Shown: positions 1 through 5,810, counted from the stretch's first letter. The stretch: DNA of 5,822 nt from Planctomycetota bacterium (GCA_029259675.1 JAJDES010000036.1:1-5822); one strand, 5' to 3'. Translations and numbers: made by a program. Notes: generated from the sequence alone by a model not told the origin.

Positions 1-1616
1 CGGCCCAAGGCGGGCTCTGCTCGGCCCAGGAGGATCCCTCGCCCCATGGGCAGACCGCTGACGAGCCAGCCGGGGGGAGCTGCCGTGCCAGTGGACGCTC
101 GCTCCTCCGACCCGCCAGCTCCCGACTCCGAAAGCCCGATCTCATCCAAGGGTTGGAAACGAGGCCAGGGCCCGCCCGACCACCATTTTTGGAGTCCGGA
201 GCCGCGAATCCAAAACTCGGCCAGGTCGAGGCCGTCATTGCGATCGGAACTCAGTGGGCCCAGGTCACTGCGCTCCGTGAAAAGGAGCAGATTCCCTCCC
301 CCTTCCACGCTCCACACCATGGACCCCGCGCGCTCTCCCTCGACGCGCCAATCCAACGGCTCGCCGGACCCTCTTTCGAGGCGCAGCAATTGGCCCGGAT
401 GAACGGATAATCCTCCGCGCCGGCCTTCGACTTCGATCCAAGTGGAAGCATCTTTGTCGCCCTCGAGGATCGAAGCTCCACTCGCTTCCACGCGCGGCGT
501 CAGCCCCCACAGCCCCGCGCCGGCCGCGACACCGAAGATCAATGAGCGGCCCCGCTTCGCGCGCATGGTCCAGCCCAACAGGGCGCTGGCCAACAGCAAG
601 GGCATGAGTGCCGGATGCGGACGCACCCGATCGCCCGCCATGGGCGGACGACTGCGATTGCGAAGTGTCGTGGGCAGGGCGCGCCAACGCTGGTCGAGTT
701 CGGAGTTCCAGCCCTTGAAACTCGCTGAGCCCGCTCCTTGGACCTCGAAGGTGGGCGCGGCAGCGGGCACCGCGTTGCCGGGCAAGAGCGGTCCGGGATC
801 CATGGGCAATTCGAGCTGCACGCGCTCGCCTCCGCTCAACTCCAAACGCAAATGGGTCCGGCCCCCGCCAACCAGCGTCGCGCTGCAAGCCTCCAGCGGG
901 CCCTCAAGCACCACTTCCATCGGCACCAGCGCCGAATGTTGCGCAGCAGCTGGAATGGCCAGTGCCAGAAGTGCGGTCACTGGGCCGCCGTGCCCCGTCA
1001 CCCTCCCAGCTGCAAAGCCCCAGATCAGAGCGGCTCCCGCCAGTGGCATGGCAACGGATCCCATCGGGGCCAAAAGCCAAGCGACGGGCCCAAGGCTCGT
1101 CAGCCAATGCGCTGTGCTTGTGTCGACGCCACCGTCCAACTGAGCCAAAATCGCAAACGCCGGAGCCACGGGAATCAGCAGCCACCAAAGCAAGGCATGC
1201 ACCCAGCTATTGAATGAGGCGGGTGAACCATTGCGACTGCCGGCCGACGCCAATCTCGCGGCGTGGGCAAGCAAGAGGCACAGTAGAGTGCCGACCGCGC
1301 CCACGCGCAGCAGCTCAAGCCCGGTCGCACCCTGGGCCCAATCCAGGCGAGCCGCCGCCGCACAGGCCGGGAGGGCCAGCGCCAACTCACCCGTACGCAT
1401 GCCGGCACAGGGCAATCCCGACAGCAAGACCCATGGCAGCAGGGCGGCCGCCAAGCTCGATCCCGGCCACCATGGCCCGCTCAAGGCCAAACAACAGGAA
1501 CTCAATAGGGCAGCCGCGACCAGCGGGCCGGAGCCCATCAGCGGCCCGTCGCTTCGAACGGCGATTGCAGGTTGAGTGCGAGCCGGATTGGGGTTCGGCG
1601 CTGGCTTGGGGTCCAT
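1..1616 (-). CDS. Large multi-pass membrane protein of unknown function, C-terminus beyond window edge
   Basis: Reading the minus strand from ATG at 1616, every TTA, CTA and TCA on the plus strand down to base 1 falls in the other two frames, so 538 codons are open and the gene continues off the left edge. The N-terminus is proline-rich (residues 1-26). Hydrophobic segments follow at about 30-48, 54-70, 76-92, 104-122, 138-160, 171-203 (probably two helices) and 212-230. A mostly soluble, beta-looking stretch spans about 233-335. Two more hydrophobic segments lie at 337-350 and 358-373, and then a long soluble, glycine- and tryptophan-containing region runs to the edge. I recognise no family and no catalytic motif. 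The start has an AGGA motif 9 nt upstream. The gene follows the FtsQ-like gene after 93 nt in the same direction, so an envelope role is plausible but inferred. An upstream in-frame GTG is a possible alternative start. Confidence 0.8.
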   Translation of the reverse strand, partial: MDPKPAPNPNPARTQPAIAVRSDGPLMGSGPLVAAALLSSCCLALSGPWWPGSSLAAALLPWVLLSGLPCAGMRTGELALALPACAAAARLDWAQGATGLELLRVGAVGTLLCLLLAHAARLASAGSRNGSPASFNSWVHALLWWLLIPVAPAFAILAQLDGGVDTSTAHWLTSLGPVAWLLAPMGSVAMPLAGAALIWGFAAGRVTGHGGPVTALLALAIPAAAQHSALVPMEVVLEGPLEACSATLVGGGRTHLRLELSGGERVQLELPMDPGPLLPGNAVPAAAPTFEVQGAGSASFKGWNSELDQRWRALPTTLRNRSRPPMAGDRVRPHPALMPLLLASALLGWTMRAKRGRSLIFGVAAGAGLWGLTPRVEASGASILEGDKDASTWIEVEGRRGGLSVHPGQLLRLERGSGEPLDWRVEGERAGSMVWSVEGGGNLLLFTERSDLGPLSSDRNDGLDLAEFWIRGSGLQKWWSGGPWPRFQPLDEIGLSESGAGGSEERASTGTAAPPGWLVSGLPMGRGILLGRAEPALG

Positions 1617-1625
1617 GGTCTCGGA

Positions 1626-1629
1626 TCCT
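1626..1629 (-). promoter_or_regulatory. Ribosome binding site for the membrane-protein gene
   Basis: On the minus strand AGGA lies 9 nt before the ATG at 1616. It supports this ATG as an independent translation start, rather than read-through from the FtsQ-like gene in the same frame. Confidence 0.45.
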
Positions 1630-1668
1630 ACGTGCACACTGCGCCACTGCGGGCGCGTCCACGCCACA

Positions 1669-1682
1669 GGGCTAACGAGCCC
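1669..1682 (-). other. Small hairpin between FtsQ-like and membrane-protein genes
   Basis: A perfect 5-bp stem (GGGCT, loop CGTT, AGCCC on the minus strand) lies about 28 nt after the FtsQ-like stop. No U-tract follows, so it is not a convincing terminator. It could cause pausing or partial attenuation, or be chance. Confidence 0.2.
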
Positions 1683-1709
1683 GGCCGCTTTTCGTTCAAG
1701 AACCGGGGT

Positions 1710-2708
1710 CTAACGATCCAGCCCAACGGATTGCTCGGGGCCAACTTCACTCGAGAGCAACTCGTTGGCCTCCTCCAGGCCGTAAAGATCGGGAACATCC
1801 CATCGCAAATCGAGCAAACTCCAATCGCTTTGCTCCTCCGCGCCGTGCTCTGCTTCGTCGAGCAATTGCATCGCGCGCGACAGGCCGGCCCACTTCAAAT
1901 GGATCGGCACGCTGCCCGGCTCGTTCGTGGCCGGCGAACGCCCGAACCATACACGGCGCCCGCCCTCGAGCAGCAGCCTCACACCGGGTTCGCGGTCCGA
2001 GCCCGAGCGCCCGCGGCTGGCGTCGATTGCGATGCGACCCAAAAGATTGAACTCTTCGCTCCCAAGGTGCTCCCACATGGAAAGAGCCACGTCCAAAGCA
2101 TCTTGGTGGTGGATTTCACGCAACTTGTCGCCCGGGATGCTGCGGTCGAAGTCCGGGCCAAGCGGACCGATTACGGGCAAGTAGCGCTCCCCGATGGCCG
2201 GCGGCGCTGTCCAAAGACCCGAAAGCAAAGTGCCGTCGCTGGCCACCAATCGATACCCGCCTGAACAGGAGACCGCCGCGACCGGGCTGCGAAAGCGCAC
2301 GGCAATGCGCAAGCCATCGGGCCAAAGCACTTCCGCTTCGCCGACCTCAGCTAGGAAGGAAAGCTCGCTCAACCACGCGCGAAGGGCTTCGCGGGCACCA
2401 GTCGAGTCCGCCTCGAAGGGAGCCATGGCGGCCAAGTGCGCGCTCAATTCAGCTTCCCAGCGCCCATCCCTCCAGGTTCGGCCCCCGTCCAAACGCGAGC
2501 GATCGGTTTCAATCAACTGGAAACCCGCCGCGCGCACCTCTTCCCGCGCGCGCCCCAGGTACCAGGCTCCCCCCGCGCCCAGGGCAAGCAAGAGGGTCCG
2601 CAGGAACCAAGGCGAGCCAGAACGCCCCTTTTTGCTCCTGCGCCCACCCCCGGGTGAATGGGGGTCGGGTCCGATGCTGGAAAAATCCAGCTGAACGGCA
2701 CGGGCCAC
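1710..2708 (-). CDS. FtsQ/DivIB-like cell-division protein (single-pass, POTRA-type)
   Basis: This 332-residue protein has the FtsQ/DivIB layout: a basic cytoplasmic N-terminus (GGRRSKKGRS, residues 21-30), one membrane helix at about 34-51, a POTRA-like region at about 60-140, and a beta domain. Family-like features are WPDGL...VRFRSPVA at 129-144 (FtsQ usually reads ERxPVA), GYRLVASDGT at 151-160, the LPVIG turn at 177-181, LLEGGRRVWFG at 246-256, and LDLRW at 299-303 followed by a short acidic tail. In known bacteria FtsQ bridges cytoplasmic and periplasmic parts of the divisome. The start is GTG, chosen because AGGGG sits 6 nt upstream and the basic-then-hydrophobic N-terminus fits. It begins 15 nt after the preceding gene's stop. 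The neighbours are not the usual murC/ddl/ftsA/ftsZ genes, so another POTRA-bearing envelope protein is the main alternative. Assignment rests on pattern, not on a search. Confidence 0.65.
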   Translation of the reverse strand: MARAVQLDFSSIGPDPHSPGGGRRSKKGRSGSPWFLRTLLLALGAGGAWYLGRAREEVRAAGFQLIETDRSRLDGGRTWRDGRWEAELSAHLAAMAPFEADSTGAREALRAWLSELSFLAEVGEAEVLWPDGLRIAVRFRSPVAAVSCSGGYRLVASDGTLLSGLWTAPPAIGERYLPVIGPLGPDFDRSIPGDKLREIHHQDALDVALSMWEHLGSEEFNLLGRIAIDASRGRSGSDREPGVRLLLEGGRRVWFGRSPATNEPGSVPIHLKWAGLSRAMQLLDEAEHGAEEQSDWSLLDLRWDVPDLYGLEEANELLSSEVGPEQSVGLDR

Positions 2709-2714
2709 GCTCGG

Positions 2715-2719
2715 CCCCT
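2715..2719 (-). promoter_or_regulatory. Ribosome binding site deciding the GTG start of the FtsQ-like gene
   Basis: AGGGG on the minus strand is 6 nt before the GTG at 2708, within the 15-nt gap after the preceding TAG stop. This placement favours the GTG over downstream alternatives and fits translational coupling to the upstream gene. Confidence 0.55.
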
Positions 2720-2723
2720 GGTC

Positions 2724-3008
2724 CTAGTTGACCCTCAGCTGAACCGGCTGGGACTCAACTGAGGTCAAATTGACTCCCAGATCGCTGCGCTGCTCCATCG
2801 CCTCTTCGATGAACAGATCGAGGCAAGTTCGGATTTCAGCTACCTCGTCGCGACTGAGGGCGATGCGGGGTCCCGATTGGGCGTGCATCTCATGTCCGAG
2901 CAGCCGAGAAAGTACTTTGAGATGTGCGAGTTGCCGCTGCCGCGCTTCGTCTTGTGATGCGGACGACTGCGGAGCTGAACTCCTGCTGCGATCCATGCTG
3001 CGATCCAT
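2724..3008 (-). CDS. Small hypothetical protein (94 residues), first gene of the minus-strand set
   Basis: I do not recognise this protein. It starts with a duplicated MDRS-MDRS, followed by a serine/glutamine-rich tail (about residues 9-20). A probably helical, charged segment comes next (about 21-75, including LAHLKVLSRLLGHEM and LSRDEVAEIRTCLDLFIEEA), then a short C-terminus. No signal peptide or membrane helix is visible, so it is probably cytoplasmic. The frame stays open upstream to an ATG at 3275, giving 183 residues. That extension is rich in Arg, Cys and Trp and crosses the A/T-rich divergent region, so I prefer the ATG at 3008. The ATG at 2996, 12 nt further in, has a GGA 7 nt upstream and is equally possible. 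Its stop is 15 nt before the FtsQ-like GTG, which suggests co-transcription. Confidence 0.6.
   Translation of the reverse strand: MDRSMDRSRSSAPQSSASQDEARQRQLAHLKVLSRLLGHEMHAQSGPRIALSRDEVAEIRTCLDLFIEEAMEQRSDLGVNLTSVESQPVQLRVN
2985..3008 (-). repeat. Perfect 12-bp tandem duplication covering the start codon
   Basis: The 12-mer ATGGATCGCAGC (minus strand) occurs twice back to back (2997-3008 and 2985-2996). It duplicates the start codon and the first four residues (MDRS MDRS) in frame. The repeat itself is exact; whether one or both ATGs are used cannot be told from the sequence. Confidence 0.9.
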
Positions 3009-3120
3009 GTCAACTCGGGGGCTCGGCGCAAAACGCCAGGTTGGCTGTAAGTGCACGGGGGCTTGCGTGCAGTAAATCCATTCGAAGCAACTTCGCCTAC
3101 ATCTTGTGGGCGGGGAGTCG

Positions 3121-3134
3121 AATAGCGCTCTATT
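3121..3134. promoter_or_regulatory. Candidate operator: AATAG-CGCT-CTATT inverted repeat
   Basis: Perfect 5-bp arms flank a 4-bp centre, and the 14-bp site overlaps the A/T-rich island of the divergent region. Its position fits a regulator binding site serving one or both directions. The short arms mean chance is possible. Confidence 0.3.
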
Positions 3135-3224
3135 TAGATAACGCTTCCTGCGCGGGATTCCAAGCTCCTGACCCGGCTTACTTGCGCTTCGACCCAGGTT
3201 CGTCGCAACGCGAAGAAAACCCCC

Positions 3225-3236
3225 CGATTCGAATCG
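3225..3236. promoter_or_regulatory. Perfect 12-bp palindrome in the divergent region
   Basis: CGATTCGAATCG reads identically on both strands. It lies 154 bp upstream of the helicase start and 38 bp before the candidate leader ORF. About one such site would be expected by chance in a window of this size, so the intergenic position is the main argument for function. Confidence 0.3.
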
Positions 3237-3273
3237 CGCGCCATTCGAGCCCTGTTTCGGCTGCAAGGCGGAC

Positions 3274-3450
3274 ATGAACGTTCACTCACAAGAGCTCCGC
3301 TTCGAAGCCGGCAAGGGATCCGAGCGAGATCCCCCAATCGCGCTCGGCTCCCCCAGCGACGCTGGCGCGAAGGCCGGTGGGAATGCAGGATGCGCGCCAT
3401 GGCCCCAAATCAAGGCGATCCGCAGCAAAACGAGGAAACCGATCGCGTGA
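3274..3450 (+). CDS. Candidate leader ORF (58 codons) overlapping the helicase start
   Basis: ATG at 3274 has AAGG 5 nt upstream (3265-3268) and opens 58 codons ending in TGA at 3448-3450, about 60 nt inside the helicase gene in a different frame. The predicted peptide is hydrophilic, starts MNVHSQELRF, is Gly/Ala/Ser-rich in the middle and basic at the end (KAIRSKTRKPIA). I see no family resemblance. Translation of it would cover the helicase leader hairpins and the helicase start site, as in leader-peptide or coupled-translation control. It may equally be a chance frame in GC-rich DNA, or the helicase N-terminus displaced by a frameshift. The visible helicase already begins suitably close to its first motif, so the last option is less likely. 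Confidence 0.25.
   Translation: MNVHSQELRFEAGKGSERDPPIALGSPSDAGAKAGGNAGCAPWPQIKAIRSKTRKPIA
3315..3347 (+). promoter_or_regulatory. Two mutually exclusive hairpins in the helicase leader
   Basis: Hairpin A pairs GGGATC (3315-3320) with GATCCC (3328-3333), a perfect 6-bp stem with a 7-nt loop. Hairpin B pairs CCGAGCGaGAT (3320-3330) with ATCgCGCTCGG (3337-3347): 10 pairs, one A-G mismatch and loop CCCCCA. Both use 3320 and 3328-3330, so they cannot form together. The pair ends 42 nt before the helicase ATG. This arrangement fits a switch or attenuator, but no U-tract follows B and function is inferred. Confidence 0.4.
3353..3365 (+). other. Third leader hairpin close to the helicase ribosome binding site
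   Basis: CCAGC, loop GAC, GCTGG forms a perfect short stem-loop 24 nt before the ATG at 3390, just upstream of the GGTGGGA motif. With the two hairpins before it, it makes a structured 5' leader. Confidence 0.35.
3376..3390 (+). promoter_or_regulatory. Two possible ribosome binding sites for two helicase start codons
   Basis: GGTGGGA at 3376-3382 is 7 nt before the ATG at 3390. AGGA at 3387-3390 is 8 nt before a second in-frame ATG at 3399. The second spacing and match look slightly better, so the protein may start at residue 4 of the longer version (M-A-P-N). Confidence 0.4.
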
Positions 3451-5447
3451 CCCATTGGAAGGGCTATCAGCTTTCCATTTTTCAGATTCAGGCGGTCGCC
3501 GCTGTGCGCAGCGGAGCCAATGTGCTCGTCAGCGCGCCCACCGGCGCGGGCAAGACCCTCGTGGCCGAATACGCCATCGAAGATGCCGTCCGGCGCGGGC
3601 GTCGGTGCATTTACACCGCTCCGATTAAGGCCCTTTCGAACCAAAAGTACCGCGACTTTCGCGACGACCCCAGCGTCGACGTGGGACTGATGACCGGCGA
3701 CGTCACGATCGCACCCGGAGCTCAGGTTCTGATCATGACAACGGAGATATTGCGCAACGCAATATTTGAAAACCCGCGCGGATTGGACGACATCGAATAC
3801 GTCGTTTTCGACGAAGTTCACTACATGGATGACGTCGAGCGCGGCTCCGTTTGGGAGGAGTCGCTGATCTTTGCCCCACCCTCGATTCGCTTCATCTGTT
3901 TGTCGGCGACGATCGAGAACATTGATCAAGTCGGATCGTGGATTCGCGAGATTCGCCCGCACCCGCTCGAGGTCATTCGCTCCGAAGACCGCCCCGTACC
4001 TTTGGTGCATCGCTTCTATCGCCGGCGCACAGGCTTGTTCGACATCCACCGCATCAAACAAGTTCGCGAGCGCGAAGGTGGCTTGGCCAAAAGTCGCAAG
4101 CGCAAGGACAAACGCTCCGGTCGCGGCCCCAAATTCAAACGCAGCGACGACATCGATGACGTTGCGCACTTGCTGGACGAGTTGTCGCAAAAGGAGTTGT
4201 TGCCGGCGCTCGTATTTTCGTTCAGTCGCCGCGACTGCGAAAGGTTGGCCAATCGCAATCGCCATCGGCACTTACTCAGCGATGCCGAATTCGATCAGAT
4301 GCAGGCGCTACAGCGCGAATTGGTGCAGTTGTTTCAATTGGACGAAGGCGAGCTAAAGGGCGAAATCTTCAGTTTGGCCTCGGCGGGAATCGGCTACCAC
4401 CACGCCGGCATGCTGCCCGCGCACAAAGAGCTGGTCGAGCGCATGTTCACGTCCGGGCTACTCAAACTGCTCTTTACCACCGAAACCTTTGCCTTGGGTA
4501 TCAACATGCCCGCGCGAACGGTGGTGTTCCATTCGCTCAAAAAGTTCGACGGCGTCAGCTTTGATTATTTGCGCACGCGCGACTACCTGCAGATGGCCGG
4601 CAGAGCCGGGCGCCAAGGAATCGACAAGGAGGGCTTAGTCGTTTCCTACCTTGGCGAACGCGACTTAATGGAAGCTCCGGTGGAACGCATTCTTTCAGGA
4701 CGCTCAGAGCCCGTTGAGAGTCGATTCCGATTGGCTTACTCGTCCATTTTGCACCTGCTTGAACGACTCGGTCGCGAACGCCTGCACGAAGCCTGGGAAA
4801 AATCATTCAACCAATTCCAGCATCGGGCCAAGAATGAAAAGGCTCGCGAGCGGAACAGGCGCAGACAACGGCGACTGCTCGATTCTCACTTGGCGCTGCT
4901 AGAGGATCTCAACTACATCGAGAACTCGGAGCAGTTGACTCCGCGCGGTCATGTGGCCTGCTTGATTTACGGTTATGAACTGCAAATTACGGAGATGCTG
5001 TTTCGGGGCGCCCTAGAGAATTTGCCCCCCACAGCCTTGGCCGTCATTTTTGTGGGCCTGATTCACGAGGAGCGCCGGCGCGGAAATGAGGTTTGGGTAC
5101 CGGCCAAAATGTTCGGCGGAGTGCGCCGGCACATTTCGCAAATGGTGGCGGGATTGCTGCGCCGTGAAGCGCGCTTCAAAATTCCCAGCCCGCTCAAGCA
5201 ACCCGATTGGGGCTTAACCCCGGCCGTCATCGCGTGGAGCGAGGGCGCCAGCTTTGAGGACCTGCAAGAACTCACCGAGGCCCCCGCAGGCGATATTTGC
5301 CGCACGCTGCGGATGGCCGTGCAGCTGCTGCGCCAGGTGCGCAGAGCGATTGACTCGAGTTGGGATTTGGGCCACGCGCTCGATGAGGCCGCCGCGGCGC
5401 TCAACAGAAGCGAAGTGGATGCGCGGCGACAATTGGAGCTGGGCTAG
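3390..5447 (+). CDS. Ski2/Mtr4-like superfamily 2 DEAD/DEAH-box RNA helicase (HelY-type)
   Basis: This is a complete ATP-dependent helicase of 685 residues. Visible motifs in order are a Q-like FQIQA at 31-35, motif I APTGAGKT (49-56), Ia APIKALSN (77-84), II DEVH (141-144), III SAT (172-174), IV-like VFSFSRRDCERLA (275-287), V TTETFALGINMPART (363-377) and VI QMAGRAGRQG (401-410). A winged-helix-like part follows (about 435-477, with SYxxL-type AYSSILHLLERL), and then a DSHCT-like C-terminal domain (about 505-680, LNYIE...TPRG...YGYELQITEMLF...LPP). A lysine/arginine-rich linker (about 223-251) joins the two RecA domains. Only about 30 basic residues (478-506) occupy the place of the Mtr4 arch, so it is shorter than typical family members. 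The family remodels RNA or RNA-protein complexes in the cytoplasm; the substrate here is unknown. It is divergent from the minus-strand set. ATG 3399 is an alternative start. Confidence 0.93.
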   Translation: MRAMAPNQGDPQQNEETDRVTHWKGYQLSIFQIQAVAAVRSGANVLVSAPTGAGKTLVAEYAIEDAVRRGRRCIYTAPIKALSNQKYRDFRDDPSVDVGLMTGDVTIAPGAQVLIMTTEILRNAIFENPRGLDDIEYVVFDEVHYMDDVERGSVWEESLIFAPPSIRFICLSATIENIDQVGSWIREIRPHPLEVIRSEDRPVPLVHRFYRRRTGLFDIHRIKQVREREGGLAKSRKRKDKRSGRGPKFKRSDDIDDVAHLLDELSQKELLPALVFSFSRRDCERLANRNRHRHLLSDAEFDQMQALQRELVQLFQLDEGELKGEIFSLASAGIGYHHAGMLPAHKELVERMFTSGLLKLLFTTETFALGINMPARTVVFHSLKKFDGVSFDYLRTRDYLQMAGRAGRQGIDKEGLVVSYLGERDLMEAPVERILSGRSEPVESRFRLAYSSILHLLERLGRERLHEAWEKSFNQFQHRAKNEKARERNRRRQRRLLDSHLALLEDLNYIENSEQLTPRGHVACLIYGYELQITEMLFRGALENLPPTALAVIFVGLIHEERRRGNEVWVPAKMFGGVRRHISQMVAGLLRREARFKIPSPLKQPDWGLTPAVIAWSEGASFEDLQELTEAPAGDICRTLRMAVQLLRQVRRAIDSSWDLGHALDEAAAALNRSEVDARRQLELG

Positions 5448-5668
5448 ATCCAAGCGTTCGAACTCGGCTGATTTCCCGCAACCAAGAGGCGCGCAGGCGT
5501 ATCGCGCGGCGCGCAACCACCGGCCGCGAATCCACAGGCAGCGACGAGCGCACCCTCGAAAGCCTCTGCCAGCCACCCTAACGCCCCTCCAATCTTGCTC
5601 CGTCTCACAACAGCGCCGAGTCCCGATAGCCGCAAAACCAGAAAAGGAGTCATTCTGGGAATACGTCT

Positions 5669-5690
5669 GTAGTCCTGCCGGCGAGGCCGG
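5669..5690 (+). repeat. REP-like element: GTAG head plus GC-rich palindrome
   Basis: GTAG at 5669-5672 is followed after 5 nt by CCGGC-GAG-GCCGG (5678-5690), a perfect 5-bp stem with a 3-nt loop. A GTAG/GGAG tetranucleotide ahead of an imperfect palindrome is the hallmark of REP sequences mobilised by RAYT transposases. With one copy in view, membership in a genomic repeat family is unproven. Confidence 0.35.
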
Positions 5691-5692
5691 AT

Positions 5693-5722
5693 AAGGGCTA
5701 TACCCGACAGGGACATTCCCTT
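5693..5722. repeat. 30-bp interrupted dyad of alternating GGG and CCC blocks
   Basis: AAGGG (5693-5697) mirrors CCCTT (5718-5722), and CCC (5703-5705) mirrors GGG (5710-5712) around one centre, giving eight symmetric pairs. The same bases can instead form two side-by-side hairpins, one of them AGGGA-CAT-TCCCT (5709-5721). It begins 2 nt after the REP-like palindrome, so the two may form one composite element. Confidence 0.35.
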
Positions 5723-5792
5723 AGATTCGCGCGCCGAAAAGCGCTCGCGACTGCCTGCCCCCCCTCCACCCATCCCATTTCAACGCAGCGAA

Positions 5793-5810
5793 CCGCAACT
5801 ACGGTTGCGG
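5793..5810 (+). terminator. 7-bp hairpin with cUACGg tetraloop (possible terminator or RNA stabiliser)
   Basis: CCGCAAC (5793-5799), TACG (5800-5803) and GTTGCGG (5804-5810) form a perfect stem. In plus-strand RNA it is closed as C(UACG)G, a member of the very stable UNCG tetraloop class; the minus-strand copy would not have this loop. It lies about 345 nt past the helicase stop. No U-tract follows before the window ends, so a classic intrinsic terminator is not shown. Confidence 0.4.

Larger units (their letters stand above)
3009..3273. promoter_or_regulatory. Divergent intergenic control region
   Basis: This spacer separates the minus-strand gene set from the helicase on the plus strand, so promoters for both directions should lie here. 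It is locally A/T-richer (around 3071-3145). I could not place a convincing -35/-10 pair in either direction; TATTTAGATA at 3131-3140 is only a weak -10-like island. Short inverted repeats are frequent: GGCG/CGCC at 3025-3037, TGCAC/GTGCA at 3052-3071 and CGAAG/CTTCG around CAA at 3083-3095, plus the two palindromes listed separately. Open frames crossing it lack coding character. Confidence 0.5.

Noticed and set aside
265..888. Minus-strand open frame of 207 codons
   Set aside because: Arg/Ala/Gly-rich shadow in another frame of the membrane-protein gene; the real frame is uninterrupted across this region.
442..1143. Plus-strand open frame of 233 codons
   Set aside because: Pro/Ser/Arg-rich translation opposite the membrane-protein gene; no ribosome binding site or motif. 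The minus-strand frame has clear membrane-helix structure.
1572..2264. Plus-strand open frame of 230 codons
   Set aside because: It spans the junction of two minus-strand genes and is antisense to the FtsQ-like pattern; no recognisable domain.
3009..3275. N-terminal extension of the small gene up to ATG 3275
   Set aside because: The frame is open, but the residues (many Arg, Cys, Trp and Ser) and the A/T-richer, repeat-filled DNA look intergenic.
3282..4271. Minus-strand open frame of 329 codons opposite the helicase
   Set aside because: It lies antisense to the conserved N-terminal half of a clearly real helicase. Long antisense frames are expected in GC-rich coding DNA, and its translation shows no domain pattern of its own.
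5660..5735. tRNA-like or other known RNA fold
   Set aside because: The GC-rich stems do not assemble into a cloverleaf, and no T-loop or CCA-like end is present.
5444..5773. Minus-strand open frame of 109 codons
   Set aside because: It overlaps the helicase stop and has no ribosome binding site. The first third crosses the palindromic elements; a shorter version from 5653 has only a vague hydrophobic segment.
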